This document shows, in pieces, positions 1 through 11,700 of a stretch of DNA of 64,000 nucleotides (the first letter of the stretch is position 1; every line of letters begins with the position of its first letter). Location: NCBI RefSeq assembly GCF_964355755.1, contig NC_092680.1:5495001-5559000 (forward strand). The letters are read 5' to 3'. The notes under the pieces were generated by a model that did not search any database, was not told the DNA's origin, and was given only the letters and a program-made list of their open reading frames with translations. The stretch comes from Antedon mediterranea (taxonomy: Eukaryota; Echinodermata; Crinoidea; Comatulida; Antedonidae). A program made the translations under genes and the position numbers.

Positions 1-3000
1 CCAATCCGACTACGACGGTAGTACCTGGTAAGTTGTTGGAGAGCTCATTGACACCTTTAAGTTACATAAAGATGTATACAAAAAAAATAAACAAAAATAT
101 GTAAATGTGTTCTTCTATAACCACAATTATTGCATACATGCAAACAAATATTTTTAAAAATGAGGTAGAGTAAGTAGATAAAAATGTTGAGTTATCAATG
201 TTTCTTCATTTGGATTTTTCTTTAAAAATAACAATAATCATTATATCTATAGGTTAACAGTGTTCGTATTAAGAACGTTTGCAGAATCTGATGAATTCAT
301 TGAAATAGATAGCAACCTAATGAGAGAGAGTCTTTCGTGGTTAATAAATCAACAAAACAAGAAAACAGGCTGCATCATGTCAAGAGGAACTCTATTTAAC
401 AAGGCTATGAAGGTATGCCTAGGCCTATTTGACGTCTTACACAAACGAATGCATAAAGCAAAGTTGTTCAGAATATTTGGTAGAACTTTTAAACAGCTTT
501 AAGCATAGGACATTCATTTCGTCCTCAATGTAATGACATCGACTTCAATATCTAGGCCTAGTTAGGGCGAATGATATTCAGTATAATACTCACTTTTTCT
601 CATTTTTCGATAGGGTGGTGTTTCAGATGAAATAACGTTGACCGCATATACTTTGATAACAATGACTGAAGCTGTTGGCCGGAAGTTGGTAAATATTAGG
701 TTTATTGTCTAAATAATTTATAAAAGAACATAATCCAAAGCATTCAAATAGGTAATTTTCTATATTTTCTTTCATTCTTATTTCTCAGAACAGAGGTATT
801 GATCTGGCCAGTAAATGTCTTGTCAATCGATGGGATGACGTTGATTCGGGTATTCGGAATGACCCTTATTCGGTTGCATTGCTGGCGTACGCATTCAAAC
901 TCTCTAAGAACGTCCGTTATCACGAAGTGCTTAGCCAATTAAATGAACTTGCAATTGAAGAAAGTAAGATTCAATATAATTATCCTTTAGGCCTAAATAA
1001 ATAATCTCTACAATTATTGCTTTGTCAATTTCAAAATAAATATAATAGTTAAACATTTACATTATTTTAACAGATGGATTGAAACACTGGGAACGTCCAG
1101 AAGGTCTAAGACCTAAGAACACATGTTATTACTGCCGAGCATCTTCAGCGGAGGTAGAAATGACTGCTTACGCTCTTCTAGCGCTTGATTTAGAAGTTGG
1201 CGCCGACCAAATAGAAGCATTAAAGATCTCTAAATGGCTTATTAAACAACAAAATGCCAATGGTGGATATTCGTCTACCCAGGTTTGTACAGTCATCACT
1301 TTATTGTTACTTAGGTAAAAGGTAAGGTTGAAACCTAAGCTAATGCTTACGGCCGTGGTGCCCATCTCCATTTCTTTAGCGTTTGGGCCAGACTCCACTA
1401 ATTGTGTAGGTTTGTGGGAGGTACGCCACTCCTCCCGCACAAACGAGTATGATTTACCTTCCCATTACTTACATACCGGTACCCATTTCTATCACCTGGG
1501 TGGGGAGGAACAATGTAGATAAAGAATCTTGCTCAAGGACCCAACACCGCAGTGCCCGGGCCGGGGCTTGAACCACCGGCAACCTATTAATTAAGTCCAA
1601 TGCACTAACCACTGCACCACAGTGCTCCACATATTGTTACTTAATTATGTCGTACCATTGCTAAAAACTAACTCAATAACTTTCTTTTACAATATATTTA
1701 ATCTAACAGGACACAGTGATTGCGTTAAAAGGACTGTCATATTTTTCCGAGGCACTTTACACAGGGGAAACGACCCAGATGAGTATCACAGCGACCTCGT
1801 CGGCTGGAGGTGAAACCGAAACATTTGAATTAGACTCCTCTAATCGCCTGTTACTTCAGAGAATGGATATAGAAAAAGCGCCAACAACGGTTGATATAGA
1901 GGCTTCCGGGACTGGGTGTGCTCTTATACAGGTATAAGACTGAATGTATATTATAAAAGAACAAACGAAAATAGAGAAACTCTGAACATTCTAGAAGTAA
2001 AATGAAAAGTGAAAATAAGTCACCTAGAAAGTTTCTAGAATCATATAGTATATACATATATATCCTAGGTTCAAACACTCTACAACATTTATGAAAAACC
2101 AGAAGTGGAAGTAGAACCATTCAGTATCAGTGTCGAATCAATCCCAGATGAAAAGCTGGGATGCCAAAAACAGACTGTCCGAATTACCGTATCGTAAGTT
2201 ATAATTTATAACAAAACAGTAACGCCAATAACATACACTGGATAAGAAAAATTATTCGCTGCGTCTCAGGATGCAGATAAAGCAATGATTATATGGTTGG
2301 TACACCTGGATACGCCACAAACAGCAAATACTACTGTAGCATAACCTAAAAGTAGATTTGGACACACAAAAAGATAATAATTATCTATAAAATTATCATA
2401 TTTTCTAATTGTTGATATTCAGTTCAATTTAATTCCACACAATACACAATAAAATAAATTTGACCCACCCCAAGATATAACATTACGAATACGAAAAGAA
2501 AACAAAATACATAAACTAATGATAAATAAAAGAAAACAAAGCTACAATTTCTATTTAAACCACTTGAAACCACTTCATATCTTGAAAGTAAATTGTTCTC
2601 GTATACTAATTTCAATTCGACAGGTACACTGGTGAAGACCAAGTATCCAGTATGTCTATTGTAGAGGTTAAGCTTGTTTCTGGATATTATGTGGATAAAG
2701 ATTCACTCAAAAGTCAGGACACACTATCGATAAGTCAGGAAGCAGTGCTTATTAAAACACTTGGATTCAAGAGATATGAAGCTAATGGTAACATGCTCGA
2801 GTTTTATTTTGATGAGGTAAGTCATTCAAATATAATTAATATACTGTATATTGTTTTAAATGTTGTGTGTTTTCTATGCCATATATTACTTAATAACGCA
2901 CATACACTTTTTATACATCTTCTGTATTATAGAATATTAGTTATTATTATTCCTCCTAAAGCTTGGTTCCCACTAGTGACGCAACGTTACGCAATCTACG

Positions 3001-3824
3001 CAACGTAAGCAAATGCCCTTCTAATAATTTGCCCCGCCTGCGTGAAATCAAACCTGCGATGTTTGCAGCCCTATTGCGTCATAGGTTCCCACTTCTGATT
3101 ACGCAATACATACATACACTTTGCGTTGCGTTCTAGTGGGAATCACGCTTTATAGGCATACAAATTGCCGATATATGAAATAATTTTTTTGTAAGCCTAC
3201 TCAGTTATGTAGAAGAAATAAAATTAATATTCGTTTCAATTTCAGTTTACCTCTGAACCAATAAGTTTTGAATTTGATGTGGTACAAGAATTAAAAGTAA
3301 AGAATTCTAAGCCTGGAATAGTAACCGTGTATGACTATTATGAAGCAGGTAGGACACCATTGTAACAATATTGTATTAAAACAAATATTTATATACATTC
3401 AACAAAAATGTATATTGTTGATCCATGTCATACATTCTTGTTATTCTCTCTATTTTTTTATTTTTTATTATCGCCAATTGTTTTCTTTGTTTTAAGGTGA
3501 CTAATCTATTTAAAAAAACATATTTTAAAAACATAAATATTCTCCTTCCATACGATTTAATTTATTTATATGTTTCATATTCTGTTTTAATGTGTGTGAG
3601 TTGTGCGGAGATTACATCTTAAAAACTAGCAACTTATCCTGCTTACTTACTACCATAGTAGGCGGAAATATAAAAATAAGAAAGATGCTGAATTTGATGT
3701 TGAGAAGAATGAGGAGAAAAAGAAGAAGATCGTGATGATATTGTATATACATTTAAGGGTATTTTGTTTACTTTGTCTTTTTACAGAATTGAAGTCTGTT
3801 AAATCCTACAAGTTTTGTCGGTAG
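1..3824 (+). CDS. A2M-like thioester protein, copy A (3' part only, exons 23-32)
   Basis: This is the C-terminal end of an alpha-2-macroglobulin-like protein whose 5' part lies before the window. Exons by splice sites, frame and comparison with the other copies: 1-27, 253-412, 614-688, 789-963, 1074-1282, 1710-1931, 2069-2193, 2624-2816, 3246-3348, 3787-3824 (stop TAG). The roughly 440 residues cover the end of the thioester domain ([30 protein letters not shown]), the second half of the CUB domain and the receptor-binding domain ([27 protein letters not shown]), ending [12 protein letters not shown]. As in A2M, there is no C345C domain and no obvious GPI tail. Exon 30 has the long form ([10 protein letters not shown] present), as in B and unlike C and D. 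No disruption is seen in this part. Intron 27 holds a SINE and intron 30 a MITE. Confidence 0.9.
1314..1632 (-). mobile_element. tRNA-derived SINE in intron 27 of copy A
   Basis: Read on the - strand it starts near GTGGTGCAGTGGTTAGTGC (A-box-like) and has GGTTCAAGCCCCGG (B-box-like), then a body with CCTTGAGCAAGATTC. It is flanked by 11-bp direct repeats ATTGTTACTTA (1303-1313 and 1633-1643). Copies C and D carry ATTGTTACTTA once with no insert, which is a clean empty site. Confidence 0.85.
2960..3149. mobile_element. Foldback MITE in intron 30 of copy A
   Basis: About 190 bp with terminal inverted repeats AGCTTGGTTCCCACTAG and CTAGTGGGAATCACGCT and inner GACGCAACG-type repeats. Flanks TAA (2957-2959) and TTA (3150-3152). 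Absent from C and D at this place. Confidence 0.75.
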
Positions 3825-3892
3825 TCACTTTACCACCAGTATATGAAAGATGCTACTAACCAGTAGATTAGTTAAAAACAAAATAATTGTTC

Positions 3893-3898
3893 AATAAA
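3893..3898 (+). promoter_or_regulatory. Polyadenylation signal, copy A
   Basis: AATAAA about 70 nt after the TAG stop of exon 32, kept in all four copies. Confidence 0.75.
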
Positions 3899-4199
3899 GT
3901 TTTCTATGATTAAATTTACAGTTAATCTTTGATGAGACTACTATCTTCCTCTTTTCTTTAATATTGTTAATTGTAACCCTTCGACATAATCGTAAAGTGG
4001 AAAATGATAGTTATAAAACAAAACGTTTCTAAACTAGTCCAGTTCTTTTTATGGTTGAACTTTTGAACAAAATTTAACTTATTTATTTTTGCTTGTATTT
4101 TTTTTACGTAACTGCAGCCTAACTTATTCGTATTTATATTTTGTTGATTGTGTCTATGGTTTTTTTTGGTCGCGTGGACGCGACTCAATAGTTCACTAT

Positions 4200-4247
4200 G
4201 TCGGTCGGTCGGTCTCTCTGTCGGTCTGTCTGTCTGTCTGTCGGTCC
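4200..4247 (+). repeat. (TCGG)n/(TCTG)n microsatellite, A-B intergenic
   Basis: TCGG and TCTG tetramers inside a block that runs from about 4165 (GGTCGCGTGGACGCGACTC) to 4330 and recurs in each intergenic region. The reading frame through it (SVCLSVCLSVC) is repeat noise. Confidence 0.85.
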
Positions 4248-5015
4248 GGTATCACTATGCGTTTTAGCACGCGACTTATGGCGGTTGGCCTTGTTAATTG
4301 TGTGATACATATGCAATTCAGCCATGTGCTGCCATGTATGTACTTTTTATGTGAATTTTGAATAAATATACCAAGATGTGATGCCTATTACGTCATTAAA
4401 AATATCTAATAACAATGGAGGTGATCGATCCAATAGTATAGTGTATCTTACACTTATATTCTCATTGTATTGTAACACTTTTCATTCATTTATTAATTCA
4501 TTTGATCAAAATCACATACAACAAGTAACAGGTTCATGAATAAAACAGCATTAAAAACAACATATAAAACAATAAAAATATATGCAATAATTAAGATTAT
4601 ACATTTTGGAAATGATATAAATAATTAAGATATTTAAAACCGTATAAAACTATATGTTTACAATATTGAAATATTGGATGGAACATTTCCCTCTCCCAAA
4701 ACAAAACATTTCAGAAATACTTCTTCTATAATCTTTTCCCTATTTAAAAAAAATTGACTGAAATGAAACCTTTTAAAAGATAGAAATAATAAAAAAAGAA
4801 ATTGACTGTTTATTTTGGAAAGGAACTGAAGTCCCACTATGTAGGAGGTATATTAATTGTAGCATGAATTAGTACATAAAACAGTGTCGACTATAACTTT
4901 TAATAACATCCGATATGCAGACCTAGAATTTTTGGAGGTACCTTAAGGCTTACTCTGACGTAAATCTTCAACTACCGATTACTACCGCTGTGACCTTTTA
5001 ATTTGTCGGTAAGCC

Positions 5016-5023
5016 TATATAAA
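5016..5023 (+). promoter_or_regulatory. TATA box, copy B
   Basis: TATATAAA about 60 bp before ATG 5083. The same sequence and spacing occur in C and D, implying a short 5' UTR of about 30-35 nt. Confidence 0.7.
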
Positions 5024-5082
5024 GCCACCTCAGAAAGTCATCACCCGTTGATTGGTATACAGTACTTGGATCCCGGTCAAAG

Positions 5083-5708
5083 ATGACTAGTTATCGCAAA
5101 CTTATCCTTTTAATGTGCATTTTACACGGCTTCTTTGAGGTACATTCAAATAATGAGACTGAAGCTAGATCTGCAGACACTGACACGGCACCTAAAGACA
5201 CTGAAGTAACACGTACATACACTGAAGCATCACCTACATACACTGACCCAAAACCTACAGATACTGAAGCAACACCTACAGGCACTGATTTAACACCTAC
5301 AGGCACTGATTTAACACCTACAGACATTAAAGCATCACCTACAGACACTTACTCAACACCTACAGACACTTACTCAACACCTACAGGCACTGAAGCAACA
5401 CCTACATACACTGAAGCATCACCTACGGACAGTGACCCAACATCTGCAGACACTGAAGCAACACCTACAAACACTGAATCAACACCTACAGACACTGAAG
5501 CAACACCTACAGACACTGAAGCAACACCTACAGACAATGAAGCAACACCTACAGACAATGAAGGAACACCTACATATACTGAAGCAACATCTACAGGCAC
5601 TGAATCAACAGGTACACATGAGGATGGTAAGACAAGTGATGTCAGTTCAAGTGATTATCCATACTCAAGTGATAAATCAAGCGAAGTTCAAAATGACGAA
5701 CATACCGA
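5083..5708 (+). other. Copy B exon 1: signal peptide plus mucin-like VNTR
   Basis: The exon encodes a hydrophobic signal peptide ([18 protein letters not shown]) and then a Thr/Pro/Ser-rich stretch made of about 19 imperfect 7-residue units of the type TEATPTD (21-bp DNA unit), followed by an acidic Ser-rich linker. Such sequence is expected to be heavily O-glycosylated. It ends GA|GTAAGT in phase 2 and joins exon 2 to read HTEGYLITT, which puts MG1 directly after the linker. ATG 5083 has A at -3 and lies about 65 bp after a TATA box. The mirrored - strand reading frames here are repeat shadows. Confidence 0.88.
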
Positions 5709-8700
5709 GTAAGTAATCATTGTTTTAGTTTTGTATTTTAATTCCCAAGCACAGTCGTCGCAGGCATACAGTAGGCCTATTACATGAAATAGTGCCTAAT
5801 TAATATTGAAGGTAACCGATATATAAACCACGGTAATAGATTAGTAATTTCATTTCGAATGCGGTTTTATTACGGACAAGCATACTAACGTTTTCATATA
5901 CCCTGTATCTGGCATGATGATTAAATTGTTATACAACACAGACTTGCCAGGCCTATACATTATAGATATTGGTGTTTTCTATGATTTTTAGAGGATATCT
6001 TATAACTACATCGCAACTATGGATATCAGACAGTATAGAAATTATATGCGTTGCGTATCTTAAAAAACCTACAAACGTTGAAATCAGAGTAGAGAACACG
6101 TACAGTGATTGGTGGTATCTTAGATTTTCCATGTATCATTCACAAACATTCCATGAAGGCGGAAGCGATTGTTTCGAAGTAAAGGTAAAAGGAAACATAT
6201 TCTTATTCTATATATTTCTTTATGTTTTTAAACGGATATAAAAATTGTGTACGCTTCATTACCAACACTAAGCAAGTGCTACGGCATGGCGATTTAGTAG
6301 TGGGGTGATGTTATACAGGAAGTAATCAAAGCACAGTGTACATAATTCCCACCTACAAGCAGCACTCGTATACATCCATGCTCTTGAGGCTACTCATTAA
6401 GCTAATAGCCTGGCAAAAGATTTTGTTATTTAGTTTATTTGATCATTGAATACTATGATAATGCTACTTATTAACTAAAATAATGTAGGTTCCTGAAATG
6501 TCAGCACGGTACAGGTTGTCGGTGACATTGAGTGCACTTATAACGACTGCTGACGCAGAGATTGAACGGCAGATGAAAATCCGCATCTATAGGGAACAAG
6601 TGGAAACATACATACAGACTGACAAACCAAAATACAGTGCTGGACAAGAAGGTAACATGCTAAATGTAACAAGATTGATAATTTCAAATGTTGCTGTACA
6701 TGGGGCCTACTAGCAATCTATTTTGAAAACAAAAAGTACACATTATTCAATACACATTATAGACATGTAAAATAATTAATTGATTAAGAATGAAAATGCT
6801 TCCTCTATCGTCTGATGATTGAACATATTGGTATCAACATTTGTATAGGAAAAAAGGTAAGTGTTATGTTTTTCTTCATTTTCAGTTAAATTTCGAATGT
6901 TGTCCATCAAATCACCGTCATTAAAGGTTGTGAAGAACAATGTAAGTATAAAATAAATGTGATATCATTGCACGAGTGGTTGATGCAATAGTTGTCTATG
7001 CAATATTTAATTGTGAAGTAGTATACCTATTATTTTCAAGACAAGGTCAGGGTTTAAATTAAATAAGTGGAGTAGAACTTTTAAGGGTATGCATTCAAAT
7101 CTCAATCAAGTGTCCTCTTTGTCCAAAATATGTGTCCAAAAGGAGAGGTTCTATTTTGCAGTACACTTTTCTTCAGAAAACATATATGACGATTAAAAAC
7201 ATTTTGAAGTGTTAGGAACCGGCAAGGTTATAAAAACGTCCAAATTCTTTACAACATCATAAATCTACAAATTTTCGGGCCATAGTTAGTTACTTTTTAT
7301 CAGATACCAACAATTTAGTAGATGTTTGACTGTATTTTTTGTGTTGAAGATACCAAGCATCTGGATTGAAGCTCCGAATGACATTCGAGTTAGGCAGTGG
7401 GTAGATGTGAAAGCAGACGAGGGTCTTGTTGATCTACAGATGCTATTGTCTGATGAACCAATACTAGGGACGTGGACAATAAAAGCAATGGTTGCCGACA
7501 GAACAGTCACACAAACATTCGTTGTAGAGGAATACGGTAGGTCCATCAGTTGGAAACATACGTCTAAAGTAGACATTATTAAATTTATCTTCCGATTCCA
7601 TCAATCCAAATGACAAAGACCAAGCCAAGCAAAAAAGCTTGCCACACTCCACATATTGGAGAGGCATCGTTATAAGCCATTACTTGAGTGAGACGAACAT
7701 TTGAGTCTTTGTTGTTCCATATGATTTATAAAAGAGTTTTTTTTTTCAGTTTTACCAAAGTTTGAAATTCTGATTGCTACACCCACATCTATTTACGTCC
7801 GTGATGAAACTTTTAAAGTCAAAGTTTGCGGAATGTGAGTATAAACACGTTTTCTTTGGAATAATCATTAAAACAAAAGTTCTTTAAAAAAAAATGTTAT
7901 TTATACTTTCTCAATATTTCTTCATAAAGTGTCATTACGGCACAAGAAACCCATATCAAATGACTAATTTTCAAAATTCAATAGTATACATACATATGTA
8001 CTGTGTACTAAAATCACAATAATATAATAGGTTTCAATATTTAAATGAGTCGATTCGGGATTCTTATTATTTACAGCACCAGCAGAATCAGACTCACTAT
8101 AGATATAATTGTATTTTATGATTTTTTTTTCTAATATCTTCAAATTTTAGAATTCGTCAATGAAGAAAATAATTAAATGTCATCTGGAGTATTTGGTATT
8201 ACTGTCAAATTTTCATATTATGGGCCGTATTGTTAAATTATTAAATACTTATTATAGGTATACATACGGACAACCCGTCAGAGGATCTGTAAATTTTACC
8301 GTTTGTTTTAGACATTCACGTGTCGAATGTAACCCAGAAACTACTGTAGTCAAATATGCTAAAGTAAGTAAAATCTTGCTCGAGTTAATTGTATACTCAA
8401 TATAGACCGGAACATTAAATTAGCGCCCCCTCTGTCACTCTATGTACAGTTTCTGTAGGTAATTCATTTATGATTTATTTTTAGGATACTGGTTCAGATG
8501 GATGTGGTGAATTTGATTTGACTTCAGAAGAACTTAAATGGGACAGACCTTATTACTATTATTATGAAAGACAAAAATTATCTGTCAATGCAAATTTTAC
8601 TGAAGCTGGAACCGGTATGTAATAATTATTACTCTGTAATTGGAACGTCTTTGTTGTTAATGAAACGCATGTTAAGCGTGGTTCTCACTAGTGACGCAAC

Positions 8701-11700
8701 GCAAGGACGTAACGCAACGCAAGTGAATTAACCAATCACAAGCAATGGCTTATTCGCTTGTGATTGCTAACTGTCTATAACTTCGCTTGTCATTGGTTAA
8801 AACGCTTGCGTTCCGTTTACGTCCTTGCGTTACGTTCTAGTGGGAACCAAGCTTGAGATTATTAAAGTGATACATTAACGTTTTGTATACATTTTCAGAC
8901 ATAACTTTGACCAGCTCATCGCTGTCAACAACTATTAAAACAACGGCAGTACAAATAGAGATAACAGGTCTAAGCTATTACAAGCCCGGCATTGAATACA
9001 ATGGAAAGGTAAAAGACAATTGAGAAAAATTGTTCACGCTCCATAAGGCCAATTATATTAAAGTTGCGGTAAAGGCAGTTCAGGAAACTTGGTTAAATTT
9101 GATGTGTTGAACATCCACGCAATTGCTACTTAGAAGGTTAAAATAATATTTAATATTTGTTATACTGTACCTATTTTGACCTAAAATAAAAATAGTGGAA
9201 AGGTAGTTCAAGGATTCTAGCCAAAGTATGAACACATGTGTATTTATGTACATAACATGAACTATACTATTCGATGCGTATTTTTTTTAAATACGCTATT
9301 TAAAGATGTATTGTCCCCTTAAAAAAATATTTAGAACACAATTTTTTGTTGAATATGCCATTTTAATATAACATAATAGTTATCCACTTTGACCAAAAAT
9401 TGGATCGAAAAAAAAATGTATTTACCTGAAAAAAACTGTAATTTAAAGCAAAATTTGTCAAATTGGCCAGCTAATGGATTTTTGTTTGAATTTAACCATT
9501 TATTTTGGCATTTTAGAAGTAAAAACATTTTTTGTTCACGTTTTTTTTAAAGGAAGTGATAACTTCATTAAAACTACAGAATAACACATTAAAAGTCTGA
9601 TTTAATTAATCTTCATTGTTCATGTTTTCTTTAAGTGTATTGGATGTTTCAAATAGGCTATTTAAATAAGGATTTTAAACTTTGATATAGTACCGTATGG
9701 TTTCTATTTAATTCATTCCTTCATTCATCCTTTATTTAGCATTTAAAATCGAAATACATTTAAAACAAAGGTAACAAAAACAAGGCAGGTGGACATCTAA
9801 GGAGGCAAGGATAAGCAGTAGCAATTAAAATCGCTGTAGCTCGCAGGCTTACTTATCCATCCTTAGACATCCAGTACATAAAGATAAATAAAATACACAT
9901 TAATGATCCAAATATAAATAAATTCTAATTAAGTGACAATGTATTAAAACCGTTTAAGAATCAGTTCTCATTTTTTTTTTCAATTTTTGATTTTGAAAAT
10001 ATCCTATTTTGATTTCACAGGTCTTTATAAAGAATGTGGATGGAAGTCCAGCTAATGGTATTAATACAACAATACATATACAGGAAAAACGCGAATCTGA
10101 CGTAATCCATGTATTCAACAGCTTCTCGAATAAAGGAGTTGTAACATTTAGTTTTGATGCGCCTATTGATACGGCTATTACTTCTCTGCTAATTACGGTA
10201 ATTACAACCAGGAAAGAATGAAATTCCCTGTTATAACATCATTCGATGATATTAATTTTTATTCTTATTCATTATTAATTATTATTATCTGTCGCTATCG
10301 ATATTCAACAATAGATATAAGATATCATTTTTGTAGCTTTTGTTTTAAATCTATTATGATGTTTTGGAAAATAGCAGTTTGTCGTAGGGTTGGTGGAAAG
10401 AGATGTGTTACTTTATAACGTTATAACGTTGATTGTTATCTTGGTAATGCTCGCCTATGAACGCCTATCACCCTTTTTATTGGAGCACTACGTATATTCT
10501 AGGTAACAGCAGAAGGATATAAAACACAAACCTACGAAGATGTCTATGGGTATTATAGAATTAGAAACAACCCATCTAATACAAAGACAATTTCTGCCTT
10601 CTATTCGCCTAGTGGAAGTTTCCTGAACATCAAGCCAGTGCCAAATGAAATCAACTTTGGCGGTAGTCATACTTTTGATGTTGATTACACCATTCCGACT
10701 GGCGCTAACAAAACAATCAATGTTAAGTATATGGTAAGTGTTAATATAGTGTACTAGTTACTGTAAAATGTATAAAGGTTCGTGGAATCCTTGTATGTAC
10801 TTTAAAAACTGGCGGTAATAATCTCATTAATTTTAAAATGTATTCATTTTTCGACAAATGTATTTGATAAATTTAAACTCTATACAATAATTAATGTTTA
10901 TTGAATATAACTAGGTCATTGCTAGAGCTGCTGTAGCAACATTTGGCAGTTTAGAGGTGAAGATGCCTTCTTGTTCTCGTCAAGAGAAAAGATCTCTTCA
11001 GCTAATTTGGCCTACATACGATTATTTTATTTCCAGACCAGAAGATGAATCAGGTATATATATATATATTATGGATTTCAATATTTGCAGCAATAATGTT
11101 TTACTAAAGGGTTTGTATAGGTATTATATAGATTTACGTATGCAAAAAATGCGAAATCCAAAAATGGCTTTCATTTATTTTTTATTGTTTTTATCTTTTT
11201 CCTTCTGGCTTGAGAAACCTTGGTCTTTTTTTTTTTAAATATCCACACATTGGAAATCCAACTGCCATAGTGTTTTTTTAAAATATTTTTTAATCTGGGA
11301 ATAAATCCTTTCTTTGTATGCCTTATAGATTATACTTTATATATTACTTTATGGAATTTGTAAATTATTTTTTTTGTTTATTGCTTAAAAAACAAAAAAC
11401 AAATGGACCAGTCGCAATATAGTTAATATGGCAGAATACAATACCACCAGAATACATACTTCATTTCTTCTGTTGCAGTGATAGGATTGAAACCATTGCC
11501 ACCAACATGTCAATTCTCGTTTAAGTTACCTATTGATGTCAATTCTAAAATGTCACCAGACGCCAAACTTCTAATTTACTACGCTCGTGAGGATGGAGAA
11601 ATTGTTGCCGATTCAATTAAATTTAAAGTTGTCAGAGGTCTATCTAATCAGGTATTTTTGTCAGCTGAAACTGATCAGAATCCCGGTTGATCAAGAATTT

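Larger units (their letters stand above)
3825..5082. other. Intergenic region A-B with copy B promoter
   Basis: 3' UTR and AATAAA of copy A, a TCGG/TCTG repeat block, AT-rich sequence with CATTCATTTATTAATTCATT-type repeats, then a promoter with TATATAAA. No other gene is seen. The region is nearly identical to 22429-23696 and 41436-42702. Confidence 0.8.

Noticed and set aside
1168-1440. - strand 90-codon frame over exon 27 and the SINE
   Set aside because: It overlaps a well-supported + strand exon and a SINE; it is a shadow frame.
4089-4361. Frame with SVSLSVCLSVCRSG in the spacers
   Set aside because: It is a translation of a TCGG/TCTG microsatellite that recurs in each spacer and carries no domain.
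5091-5600. Long - strand frames made of repeated Val/Ser-Val-Gly heptads
   Set aside because: They are the reverse complement of the 21-bp mucin repeat; any frame stays open in such a repeat. The + strand has signal peptide, promoter and splice donor.
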